This document shows positions 1 through 4,975 of a DNA stretch of 5,300 bases, in pieces. The notes beneath the pieces are model-generated. The model was given only the letters and a program-made list of their open reading frames with translations. It made no database searches and had not been told where the DNA came from. Numbering within the stretch: position 1 is the stretch's first letter; each line of letters starts with the position of its first letter. This DNA comes from Chloroflexota bacterium (GTDB lineage: Bacteria > Chloroflexota > Anaerolineae > UBA1429): NCBI GenBank assembly GCA_012513595.1, contig JAAZBY010000037.1, positions 1 through 5,300 of the forward strand, written 5' to 3'. The position numbers and the translations under genes are program-made.

Positions 1-38
1 GGCTGGAACTGGCCGTTGGCCGTCTCCAGAGTGGTCAT
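1..38 (-). CDS. 5' end of an unidentified gene, cut by the window edge
   Basis: Only the first 12 codons are visible (MTTLETANGQFQ), so no family can be named. The start is well supported: on the minus strand an exact AGGAGG (44-49) lies 5 nt before the ATG at 38-36, and a plausible promoter lies just upstream (86-114). The gene runs leftward out of the window in the same direction as the secreted SOD-like/SH3b gene, but 425 bp of repeat-rich DNA and its own promoter separate them, so it is probably a separate transcription unit. There is no N-terminal hydrophobic stretch in the visible part, so no sign yet of a signal peptide. Confidence 0.72.
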   Translation of the reverse strand, partial: MTTLETANGQFQ

Positions 39-85
39 GTCGGCCTCCTAGATCTGGTCAGCGGGCGCCCGCCGACCTTCCCAAC

Positions 86-114
86 AGTGTATAGCAGGAC
101 GGGGTCCAGGGCAA
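86..114 (-). promoter_or_regulatory. Probable sigma70-type promoter of the left-edge gene
   Basis: Read on the minus strand, TTGCCC (114-109) and TACACT (91-86) are separated by 17 nt, the optimal spacing for a housekeeping promoter. An overlapping alternative -10 is TATACA (93-88). Transcription would begin near 79, giving a leader of about 40 nt that contains the AGGAGG site. The match to consensus is 4/6 at both boxes, so this is a reasonable prediction only. Confidence 0.45.
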
Positions 115-157
115 GACGCCGTCGCGGGACGCGCAGCCCGCCGCAGGACGCGCAGGA

Positions 158-290
158 TGGAGAAGACAGACAGGATTAACAGGATTCACAGGATTTAGGA
201 TACGGACAAGCCCGTGCCCGGAAAGGAACTTCCTCCGCAACAGTCTTCCAATCCTGTCAATCCTGTTAATCCTGTCCTTCTTCTCTTCTC
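158..290. repeat. Long imperfect hairpin, first module
   Basis: The left arm around 168-196 (three 9-bp units) is complementary to 249-276 at all but one or two positions. The similarity extends outward through GGAGAAGACA (159-168) against the CTTCTTCTCTTCTC tract. The loop is about 50 bp (198-248). A transcript in either direction could form a stem of nearly 30 bp. Confidence 0.8.
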
Positions 291-302
291 TTCACGAAAA
301 GA

Positions 303-435
303 CTCACAGGATTTACAGGATTTACAGGATTTACAGGATTGAGGATATGGGTAATCCTGTGCTCGCCGCGACACTGCCTCCGCAACAATCTACCAATCCT
401 GTCCATCCTGTTAATCCTGTCCTTCTTCTCTTCTC
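303..435. repeat. Long imperfect hairpin, second module
   Basis: The left arm (about 306-340) has four ACAGGATT units in strict 9-bp period and pairs imperfectly with 393-421. Its left arm is more homogeneous than that of the first module, while the right arms of the two modules are almost identical. It begins 28 bp past the stop codon of the leftward secreted-protein gene, so its hairpin would lie in the 3' end of that mRNA. It could act as a processing barrier or attenuator, but there is no T-run typical of an intrinsic terminator on that strand. Confidence 0.75.
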
Positions 436-463
436 CTCCCATGGTCACGCGAGGCCGGGGGCG

Positions 464-1507
464 CTAGAAGGGGTAGAGGTAGTCGCGCGCTGCCCACAGG
501 GCGCCGCCGGCCGGCAGGCGGACCTCCGCCCAGTGCAGGCCGTCGGCATAGCCCTCCGCGCCGCTGCCGTACAGCACCGTGCCGTAGGGCACCGCGCAGC
601 GCACCGGGTACCCCAGGCCCGGCCCGTCGCGCAGGCGCAGGCCGCCCTGCGCCGTGACCATGTAGCGCAGCCCCGCGGGCGGCCAGGGGCCGGGCGGAGG
701 CGTCGGCGTGGGCGGGGGAGGCGACGTGGGAACCGGGTGCGGCGCCGGGGCGCCCCCGCCCAGGTAGCTGGCCGCGGCCCAGCCCTCCACCGGCCGCCCC
801 CCGCGCGGCGCCCACACGGCGGCCCACAGGATGCCGTTCGCCACCGTCGTGGCCGCCCCGCGGTAGACCAGCGCCCCCCGCGGCAACACGGCCAACACCG
901 CCGCGCCCAAGCCCGCCGCGGCCCGCACGCGCAGCCCCGCCCCGGCGGTCACCGTCGTGGCCGGGCCATAGCCGGCCGGCGGCGTCACGGGGGGCGGCGC
1001 CGGGGCCGGCGGCGCCCCCGGCCCGGGGGCCAGCGCCGCGCAGCCGATCACCTCACCCGCCGGGTTCTGGTCGGCGTACAGCAGCACGCCGGCCCCGTCC
1101 GCGTCGGAGAGGAGCGCCCAGGGGAGCGGGTCGCTCGTGGCGCGGTAGGTGGCGGAGCCGTCCGCGGCCAAGCGCACGGCCGGCAGCACCGCAATGACGT
1201 TGCCCGCCGGGCCCAACGCCGGCGGCACGCAGCGCCCCGCATCGGTGAGCACCAGGCGGTGCTCGCCGGCCACGGGGTCAAACCCGCGCACGGCCAGGTC
1301 CACGACGGCGCGCCCGTCGGCCAGGGGCGTCAAGGTCAGGCTGCCCATGACGGCGCCGCCCCGTGAGACGATCCCGGCCGTCGACGCTCCCCCGGCCGCC
1401 CCCACCCCCGGTGCGGCGGCCGCGGCCACCATGATCCCGGCCAAGAGGGCGGCCAGCACCCTCGGCGCGCGCCCCCTGCGGCGCGGGCGGCTCTTGGTCA
1501 CGTCCAT
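464..1507 (-). CDS. Secreted protein: degenerate Cu/Zn-SOD-like domain plus two SH3b domains
   Basis: Predicted 347-aa exported protein. Residues 1-38 form a signal peptide: an Arg/Lys-rich start (SRPRRRGRAPR), a hydrophobic stretch LAALLAGIMVAAAAA, and a small-residue cleavage region around 36-38. Residues about 48-160 resemble the Cu/Zn superoxide dismutase fold: GEHRLVLTDAGRC (81-93) aligns with the family's GxHGFHIHxxGxC, LLSDADGAGVLLYAD (132-146) with the LxDxDGxALVxHA segment, and VIGCAAL (153-159) with RxACGVI. The metal-binding histidines are absent, while Cys93 and Cys156, which in bacterial SodC would form the disulfide, are kept. A proline linker (161-179) leads to SH3b domain 1 (about 183-249, with GLRVRAAAGLGAAVLAVLPRG), a second linker (252-278), and SH3b domain 2 (about 281-345, GLRLRDGPGLGYPV). 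SH3b domains usually bind cell wall or surface polymers. An enzymatic role is unlikely; a structural or binding role at the cell surface is inferred. I chose ATG at 1507 because a GGAGG site lies 5-9 nt upstream, the signal peptide follows at once, and the longer frame to 1663 would overlap the -35 box of the predicted promoter. Confidence 0.88.
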   Translation of the reverse strand: MDVTKSRPRRRGRAPRVLAALLAGIMVAAAAAPGVGAAGGASTAGIVSRGGAVMGSLTLTPLADGRAVVDLAVRGFDPVAGEHRLVLTDAGRCVPPALGPAGNVIAVLPAVRLAADGSATYRATSDPLPWALLSDADGAGVLLYADQNPAGEVIGCAALAPGPGAPPAPAPPPVTPPAGYGPATTVTAGAGLRVRAAAGLGAAVLAVLPRGALVYRGAATTVANGILWAAVWAPRGGRPVEGWAAASYLGGGAPAPHPVPTSPPPPTPTPPPGPWPPAGLRYMVTAQGGLRLRDGPGLGYPVRCAVPYGTVLYGSGAEGYADGLHWAEVRLPAGGALWAARDYLYPF

Positions 1508-1510
1508 GGG

Positions 1511-1524
1511 TCCCTCCCTCCCCC
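1511..1524 (-). promoter_or_regulatory. Ribosome binding site deciding the start at 1507
   Basis: The minus strand reads GGGGGAGGGAGGGA before ACCC-free spacing to the ATG at 1507, with two overlapping GGAGG cores 5 and 9 nt from the start codon. This selects the 347-aa product over the longer in-frame extension. Confidence 0.75.
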
Positions 1525-1633
1525 GGCGGGCGGCCGGCGGCGCGCTGCGGCCACACAGGCGACTCAGTATACTATCCTCGCTCGGACGCGGGCGGGGCCA
1601 GCCGGTCCCCCGCCCACGGGTACGGGCGCCCCC

Positions 1634-1663
1634 ATTATGCGCCCAGGGGGGCGGCGTTGTCAA
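1634..1663 (-). promoter_or_regulatory. Sigma70-type promoter for the secreted SOD-like/SH3b gene
   Basis: On the minus strand a perfect TTGACA (1663-1658) is followed after 18 nt by CATAAT (1639-1634). Transcription would start near 1627, giving a leader of about 120 nt before the ATG at 1507. A second -10-like TATACT (1571-1566) lies closer to the gene but lacks a recognisable -35, so it is a weaker alternative. The long leader shows no riboswitch I can recognise. Confidence 0.68.
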
Positions 1664-1696
1664 GCGGTTTACTCTACAAAGGTGCCGGGCGGATTG

Positions 1697-1724
1697 TTGA
1701 CGCGCCCCACCCGCCCGCTACAAT
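1697..1724 (+). promoter_or_regulatory. Sigma70-type promoter for the MATE transporter gene
   Basis: TTGACG (1697-1702) and TACAAT (1719-1724) are separated by 16 nt, both 5/6 matches to consensus. Transcription would begin near 1731, leaving a short leader of about 24 nt. A 7-bp inverted repeat CGGGCGG/CCGCCCG (1686-1692 and 1711-1717) brackets the -35 box and ends just before the -10. It could be an operator, but in DNA this GC-rich it may be chance. Confidence 0.72.
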
Positions 1725-1739
1725 GGGCGCATTGCGCAT

Positions 1740-1746
1740 GAGGAGG
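1740..1746 (+). promoter_or_regulatory. Ribosome binding site fixing a TTG start
   Basis: GAGGAGG ends 8 nt before the TTG at 1755-1757. No ATG or GTG in frame lies at a comparable distance, so the strong site supports initiation at TTG. Confidence 0.8.
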
Positions 1747-1754
1747 ACACCCCC

Positions 1755-3155
1755 TTGACGACGCCCCTGGGCGCCCCCGCGCCTGCCCTCTCCGTGGCCG
1801 CCGAAGGCCGACCCCGACGCGACCTGACCCAGGGCAGCCTGGGACGCTGGCTGGCGGCGCTGTCTCTGCCGGCCGCCGCCGAGTCGCTGCTCTTTAACGC
1901 CACCGGCCTCTCCAACGCCCTCTGGTTGGGCCAGGTCTCGGGCACGGCGCTGTCGGCCGCGGTGCTGGGCACCTCGCTCCGCATCGTGCTGATCTCCCCG
2001 ATGATGGGCCTCTCCACCGGCGGGATGGCCGTGGTCGCCAACCACGTGGGCGCCCGCGAGCAGGACCTGGCCAACCGCGCCGTGATGCAGACGCTGCTCC
2101 TGGTGCTGGCGGCGGTGCTGCCCCTGGCGGCGCTGGGGCTCCTGATGGGGCGCACCTTCCTGGGCTGGATGGGCGCCTCGGGCGAGGTGCTCGAAGAGGC
2201 GGTCCAGTTCGTCACGGTGATCTTTTGGGGGCTGGTGTTCATGGAAGTGCTGCCCACCATGAACGCGGTGATCAAGGGGGCCGGCCACCCGCAGGCCACG
2301 CTGCGCATCTCGATCGTGCACATCCTCATCTGGCTGACGCTGGAGCCGCTCCTGGTGCGCGGGGTGGGGCCGCTGCCGGCCATGGGGGTGCGCGGCTCGG
2401 CCTGGGCCGCGGTGCTGGCCAGCGCCGCCGGCGTGGCGGCCCAGATGGTGACGCTCCTGCGGGGGACGGCCGGGGTGCGCCTGCAGTGGCGGCACCTGCG
2501 CCCTGACTGGGGGATGCTGCGGCGCATCCTGCGGATTGCGGCGCCGACCATGGCGCAGCGCTTTTCCCCCAACATGGCCGAGGCCCTCATGCTGCGGCTG
2601 GTGAGCGCTTTCGGAGACCAGGTCCTCTCCGGCTATTCGCTGGCCACCCGCCTGATCGGCTTTATGCGCGGGGTGTACATGGGCATCTCCACGGCCTCGA
2701 CGACGCTGGTGGGGCAGAACCAGGGCGCCGGCCGGCCGGAGCGCTCCGAGCGGGCGGCGCTGTTGGGCGCCGTGTCGGCCGCGGGGCTGTCGGCCGGGCT
2801 GCTGGCGGTGATGGCCACCTATGCCGTGCCGCTGCTGACGCTCCTCGAGGAGCGGCCGGACATCATCGCCGGGGCGGCGGGGATTTTGTACTACATGATC
2901 GCCGTGATCGCCGGGCAGGGCTGGCTCTTGGTGATGACCGGGGCGCTCTCCGCCGCGGGTGATGCGGTAGCGGCGATGTGGATCAACGTGCTGGCGGTGT
3001 GGGGGCTGCAGCTGCCGTTGGCCTGGGCGCTTTCACAGGGGCTGGGGCTGGGCCCGGCGGGCCTGTGGGTGGGCATGGGGATCGCGGCGGTGTTGGCGGC
3101 CGTCGTGGTGACCTGGCGCTTCCGCGGCGGGCAGTGGAAGGCGCGGGCGGTGTAA
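1755..3155 (+). CDS. MATE-family multidrug/cation efflux transporter
   Basis: 466-aa integral membrane protein, the usual length (about 450-480) for the MATE family, whose members export cationic drugs, dyes or metabolites using a Na+ or H+ gradient. After a short cytoplasmic tail (1-27), DLTQGSLGRWLAALSLPAA (23-41) begins the first membrane segment in the manner typical of the family. Two homologous halves of about six helices each can be followed. Family-like signatures are VANHVGAREQDLANRAV (94-110, after helix 2 of the first half), the NAVIKGAGHPQATLRISI segment (170-187), and in the second half GQNQGAGRPERSERAALLGA (320-339), corresponding to the common GQNxGAG(K/R)PE motif. LRRILRIAAPTMAQ (255-268) starts the second half. 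The C-terminus ends shortly after the last helix (WRFRGGQWKARAV). The start is TTG, supported by GAGGAGG 8 nt upstream and a nearby promoter. The gene stands alone, divergent from the secreted-protein gene and convergent with the acetyltransferase. The substrate and the DinF-like versus NorM-like branch cannot be settled by eye. Confidence 0.96.
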   Translation: MTTPLGAPAPALSVAAEGRPRRDLTQGSLGRWLAALSLPAAAESLLFNATGLSNALWLGQVSGTALSAAVLGTSLRIVLISPMMGLSTGGMAVVANHVGAREQDLANRAVMQTLLLVLAAVLPLAALGLLMGRTFLGWMGASGEVLEEAVQFVTVIFWGLVFMEVLPTMNAVIKGAGHPQATLRISIVHILIWLTLEPLLVRGVGPLPAMGVRGSAWAAVLASAAGVAAQMVTLLRGTAGVRLQWRHLRPDWGMLRRILRIAAPTMAQRFSPNMAEALMLRLVSAFGDQVLSGYSLATRLIGFMRGVYMGISTASTTLVGQNQGAGRPERSERAALLGAVSAAGLSAGLLAVMATYAVPLLTLLEERPDIIAGAAGILYYMIAVIAGQGWLLVMTGALSAAGDAVAAMWINVLAVWGLQLPLAWALSQGLGLGPAGLWVGMGIAAVLAAVVVTWRFRGGQWKARAV

Positions 3156-3190
3156 AGGGGGGGCGCCGGCGCGGCGGCGCGGCGGACCGA

Positions 3191-3224
3191 TATGGAGTGC
3201 GGCGCCCCAGCGCCGCTCCGGCGC
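3191..3224. repeat. Short palindromic element with GGAGTGCGGCG core
   Basis: GCGGCG (3199-3204) and CGCCGC (3211-3216) form a 6-bp stem with a CCCCAG loop, preceded by TATGGAGT. An alternative stem GCGCCG/CGGCGC (3210-3215 and 3219-3224) overlaps it. The arrangement resembles short dispersed palindromes seen between genes of several high-GC environmental phyla, but only one copy is visible here, so calling it dispersed is from memory rather than from this window. Confidence 0.45.
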
Positions 3225-3262
3225 GGCAGGGCCCGCGAAGCCGCGCGGCAGACCTCTGGGCC

Positions 3263-3314
3263 GGCGCAGAGGCTCGCGGCTGGCCGGCCGAACGGCCGCG
3301 GCGAGCCTCGCGCC
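3263..3314. repeat. GC-rich hairpin
   Basis: The arms GGCGCAGAGGCTCGC (3263-3277) and its near complement (3301-3314) pair at 14 positions with one bulged base, around a 23-nt interior that contains a smaller CGGCC/GGCCG stem (3286-3299 region). A competing stem CCTCTG/CAGAGG (3253-3258 and 3267-3272) overlaps the left arm. Confidence 0.6.
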
Positions 3315-3354
3315 TTGTCGTCCCTCGCTCCGCAGACTCCGCTCGGAATGACAA
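3315..3354. repeat. Repeat-like element ending in TTGTC/GACAA
   Basis: Read on the minus strand it begins TTGTCATTCCGAGCGGAG and contains GCGGAG twice, 9 bp apart. It is bounded by the inverted pair TTGTC (3315-3319) and GACAA (3350-3354). TGTCATTCCGAGCG...GAGCGAGG-type sequences recur in intergenic DNA of many environmental genomes. Only one copy is present here, so the assignment rests on recalled similarity. Confidence 0.4.
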
Positions 3355-3393
3355 TGATAGAATTGCCGTCCTACGCCGGGGCCGCCGCCCGCC

Positions 3394-4311
3394 CTACTCT
3401 ACCGCCGCAGCCTCTTTGCGGAAGCACCAGTAGGCCCGGTGGACCTCGGCGCCCACTGCCCGGGCGTAGAACCCGATCGGCCCCACCCAGCCGATCTCGC
3501 TCTCCGCGGCCCCCCGCTCGCGCAGGTCGCGCATGCACATCTTCAGGAGCGCCCCGCCGATCCCCTTGCGCCGGTAGGCCGGGTCGGTGCCCGTCGGCCC
3601 AAAGCGCCGCGGGCCCGACACCTCGGTGGCCGCAAACCCCACCACCCGCTCGGCCGTGGCGGCCACGAACAGCGGCCAGGGCGAGTGCCGCTCCATGTCA
3701 GCCACCTCGATGCGCCAGCCCGGGGAAAAGTGCTCCTCCACCAGGGCCAAGGTCGAGGCCACGTCGCCGGCGTCGGCGCGGCGCAGGGCGATCCCCTCGG
3801 CCGCCAGGGCCGCCTCAGCGGCGGACGTGTCCAGGTCGGCGGTGGCCAGGTCCACGCGCATGTCCACCCGGGCCACCCGGTCGGTGGTGTAGCCGCGGTG
3901 GAGCAGGAGCGAGATGGCTGCCGTCTGGTTCAGCTCCACGCCGGCAAAGAACCAGTGCGGGCCGACCCCCTCGGCCGCGTAGAGCCCCAGCCCCCGCGCC
4001 GCAAAGCGCCGCTCGACCTCGTCAAACAAAGCCGTGGCGATCCCCCGGCGCCGGTAGGCGGGGTGCACGCCGAAGAGCTTGATCACCCCCACCGGCCCCG
4101 CCGTGTTGCGGATGTTCCGCACGCAGCCGAGCAGGAACCCCGCCAGCCGGCCGTCCTGCCAGGCCAGCAGGCGCAGGTCCTCGGGCGAGGTGAGGTCCTC
4201 GATGGTGTTCATGCGCAGGAAGGCGGCCTCGTCGATGGGGTGCAAAGCGAGGACCCTGATCAGGTCCAGCAGGGCGGGCAGGTCCTCGTTACGCATGGCG
4301 ACGATGTTCAT
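3394..4311 (-). CDS. Tandem-domain GNAT family N-acetyltransferase
   Basis: 305-aa cytoplasmic protein with two acetyl-CoA-binding GNAT domains. Domain 1 (about 1-155) has motif A at 76-102, VIKLFGVHPAYRRRGIATAL, whose RRRGIA is the pyrophosphate-binding R/Q-x-x-G-x-G/A loop. It ends with PHWFFAGVELNQTAAISLLL (118-137) and GY, the usual late strand-helix part. Domain 2 (about 173-300) has TDPAYRRKGIGGALLKMCMR (242-261), with RRKGIG, and ends with GPIGFYARAVGAEVHRAY (277-294). Both loops keep the residues needed to bind acetyl-CoA, so neither domain looks dead. The W-F-x-GV/L-x-x-x-A pattern in domain 1 recalls two-domain GNATs found near peptidoglycan-amino-sugar recycling genes, but that link is from memory and weak. 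The substrate is unknown. The ATG at 4311 is preceded by GAGGAGG at 9 nt. The second ATG (codon 6) would be too far from it. It lies 59 bp downstream of the deaminase gene on the same strand and is probably co-transcribed. Confidence 0.95.
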   Translation of the reverse strand: MNIVAMRNEDLPALLDLIRVLALHPIDEAAFLRMNTIEDLTSPEDLRLLAWQDGRLAGFLLGCVRNIRNTAGPVGVIKLFGVHPAYRRRGIATALFDEVERRFAARGLGLYAAEGVGPHWFFAGVELNQTAAISLLLHRGYTTDRVARVDMRVDLATADLDTSAAEAALAAEGIALRRADAGDVASTLALVEEHFSPGWRIEVADMERHSPWPLFVAATAERVVGFAATEVSGPRRFGPTGTDPAYRRKGIGGALLKMCMRDLRERGAAESEIGWVGPIGFYARAVGAEVHRAYWCFRKEAAAVE

Positions 4312-4320
4312 GGGCAGGGG

Positions 4321-4327
4321 CCTCCTC
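4321..4327 (-). promoter_or_regulatory. Ribosome binding site of the GNAT gene
   Basis: Minus-strand GAGGAGG lies 9 nt before the ATG at 4311, within the 59-bp gap after the deaminase stop. It favours the first of two nearby in-frame ATGs. Confidence 0.8.
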
Positions 4328-4370
4328 AGTGGGTGGACGGCGAAAGCGGCAGGGTAACGCAGGGCGGCGG

Positions 4371-4754
4371 TCAGTGCCAGTCAAAGGGCAGGAGGTCCTC
4401 GAGCGGGACGATGCGCCCCTCGGCGACGAGGACCTCCGTGGCGCCGTTGTCGGCGTGCATCTGGCGGGCGAACTCACGGCAGCGGCCGCAGGGCGGCATG
4501 ATGCGGCCGTCCCAGCCGACGGCGACCATGCGGACGATGCGGCCCGATTCGCCGGCCGTCACCAATGCGGCGATGGCGGCGTGTTCGGCGCAAAAGCCCA
4601 TCGAGCAGGACGAATCGATGCACACGCCGGTGTAGACCCGGCCCGACTCGGCCAGCACCGCGGCGCCGACGCCGCCGACCTCGACATCGTCGGACAGGCG
4701 CCGCGGGTTGACGACGGCGCGGGCGCGGGCGTAGAGCTCATCGAAGGACAACAT
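4371..4754 (-). CDS. Cytidine / blasticidin-S deaminase-family zinc deaminase
   Basis: 127-aa cytoplasmic enzyme of the small homotetrameric cytidine deaminase class, which hydrolyses the amino group of (deoxy)cytidine or a related nucleoside to give uridine and ammonia. The two zinc motifs are intact: CAEHAA (55-60), with zinc ligand Cys55 and proton-shuttling Glu57, and PPCGRC (87-92), with ligands Cys89 and Cys92. GGVGAAVLAESGRVYTGVCI (27-46) is the usual N-terminal strand pair that forms the nucleoside pocket. The length is normal (about 125-135). CAEHAAI replaces the canonical CAERTAI, and PCGRCR rather than PCGACRQ recalls blasticidin-S deaminase, so this belongs to the branch often labelled cytidine deaminase without proven substrate. 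The ATG at 4754 is chosen over a 51-codon Arg/Pro/Ala-rich extension because AGGAGGAG lies 7 nt upstream and the conserved fold begins at once. It is the first gene of a likely two-gene unit with the GNAT gene. No clear promoter is visible upstream. Confidence 0.94.
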   Translation of the reverse strand: MLSFDELYARARAVVNPRRLSDDVEVGGVGAAVLAESGRVYTGVCIDSSCSMGFCAEHAAIAALVTAGESGRIVRMVAVGWDGRIMPPCGRCREFARQMHADNGATEVLVAEGRIVPLEDLLPFDWH

Positions 4755-4761
4755 GGTGGTT

Positions 4762-4769
4762 CTCCTCCT
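4762..4769 (-). promoter_or_regulatory. Ribosome binding site deciding the deaminase start
   Basis: Minus-strand AGGAGGAG lies 7 nt before the ATG at 4754 and excludes the longer in-frame reading that would start at 4907. Confidence 0.82.
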
Positions 4770-4802
4770 GGCGGCGTTCGCCGCGGCTTGGCCGGATGCC
4801 TG

Positions 4803-4822
4803 CCGCGGCCGCGCGGCCGCGG
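4803..4822. repeat. Perfect 20-bp palindrome
   Basis: CCGCGGCCGCGCGGCCGCGG is fully self-complementary. It lies 48 bp upstream of the deaminase start and would fall in the leader of that mRNA if transcription starts further upstream. It could be an operator-like site or simply low-complexity GC sequence. Confidence 0.6.
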
Positions 4823-4873
4823 GCGCCTGGCCGACCGCGGGCCTAGCGTGCGACGGCGCCCCTCGCGGCCGCC

Positions 4874-4918
4874 GGGGCGGGGCTCCCCCCGTTCGGGGGG
4901 CAGGCAAGACCCCGCCCT
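4874..4918. repeat. Two-tier GC hairpin (GGGCGGGG / CCCCGCCC)
   Basis: The outer arms GGGCGGGG (4875-4882) and CCCCGCCC (4910-4917) enclose an inner stem CCCCCC/GGGGGG (4885-4890 and 4895-4900) with a GTTC loop. The right flank reads on the minus strand as GTAGGGCGGGGTCTTGCCTG, a form I recall as recurrent in intergenic DNA of environmental genomes. Only one copy is visible here. Confidence 0.65.
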
Positions 4919-4927
4919 ACAAGGAAC

Positions 4928-4943
4928 GCCGGCTAAAGCCGGC
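4928..4943. repeat. Palindrome GCCGGCTAAAGCCGGC
   Basis: A 7-bp perfect stem, GCCGGCT/AGCCGGC, has a 2-nt AA centre and follows the preceding hairpin by 10 bp. It resembles short dispersed palindromes of the REP type. The two together look like one composite intergenic unit. Confidence 0.6.
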
Positions 4944-4975
4944 TTGCGGAGCGTGCTGGCGGCCGACTCCGTCAC

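Larger units (their letters stand above)
146..435. repeat. Two tandem 145-bp modules with ATCCTGT/ACAGGAT inverted arms
   Basis: The 425-bp spacer 39-463 has no credible gene. It holds two modules repeated at a 145-bp offset (about 146-290 and 291-435). The best conserved parts are 232-290 and 377-435, which match at 56 of 59 positions by my count. Each module has a left arm of 9-bp units (ACAGGATTA/T, at 170-196 and about 306-340), a middle of about 50 bp, and a right arm of the complementary units (AATCCTGTC/T, at 249-276 and 394-421) followed by a pyrimidine tract. Each module can therefore fold into a long imperfect hairpin. The block is visibly poorer in GC than its surroundings. Its reading frames spell Asn-Pro-Val repeats simply because the unit is 9 bp, so they are not genes. 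A smaller direct repeat, GGACGCGCAG at 127-136 and 146-155, abuts the left end. Confidence 0.93.
3156..3393. other. Convergent spacer filled with short palindromes
   Basis: This 238-bp gap lies between the ends of two convergent genes. No gene is supported in it. It contains a perfect palindrome GCGCCGGCGC at 3163-3172, the hairpins and repeat-like elements listed separately, and no hairpin followed by a T-run, so no standard intrinsic terminator is evident for either gene. The hairpins may still serve as shared 3' ends. Confidence 0.7.

Noticed and set aside
146..435. CRISPR array
   Set aside because: The repeats are 9-bp units in inverted arms with no equal-length unique spacers, and no cas genes are nearby.
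347..1366. Long plus-strand open frame of 339 codons, Arg/Ala/Gly-rich with Asn-Pro-Val repeats at its start
   Set aside because: It lies antisense to the secreted-protein gene, has no ribosome site, begins in the ATCCTGT repeats and has the composition of a GC-rich shadow frame.
1566..1571. Minus-strand TATACT as the main promoter of the secreted-protein gene
   Set aside because: No -35-like hexamer lies at suitable distance upstream, while a far better box pair is present at 1634-1663. Kept only as an alternative.
1508..1663. 52-codon N-terminal extension of the secreted-protein gene
   Set aside because: It would start at a TTG overlapping the predicted -35 box, lacks a ribosome site and would bury the signal peptide.
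3156..3393. Intrinsic terminator between the convergent genes
   Set aside because: Several GC-rich stems exist but none is followed by a T-run on either strand.
3439..4635. 398-codon plus-strand frame across the GNAT gene
   Set aside because: It is antisense to two well-supported genes, is His/Gly/Gln-rich without a recognisable domain, and has no start signals.
4755..4907. 51-codon N-terminal extension of the deaminase
   Set aside because: The residues are low-complexity Arg/Pro/Ala and the internal ATG has an AGGAGGAG site at ideal spacing.
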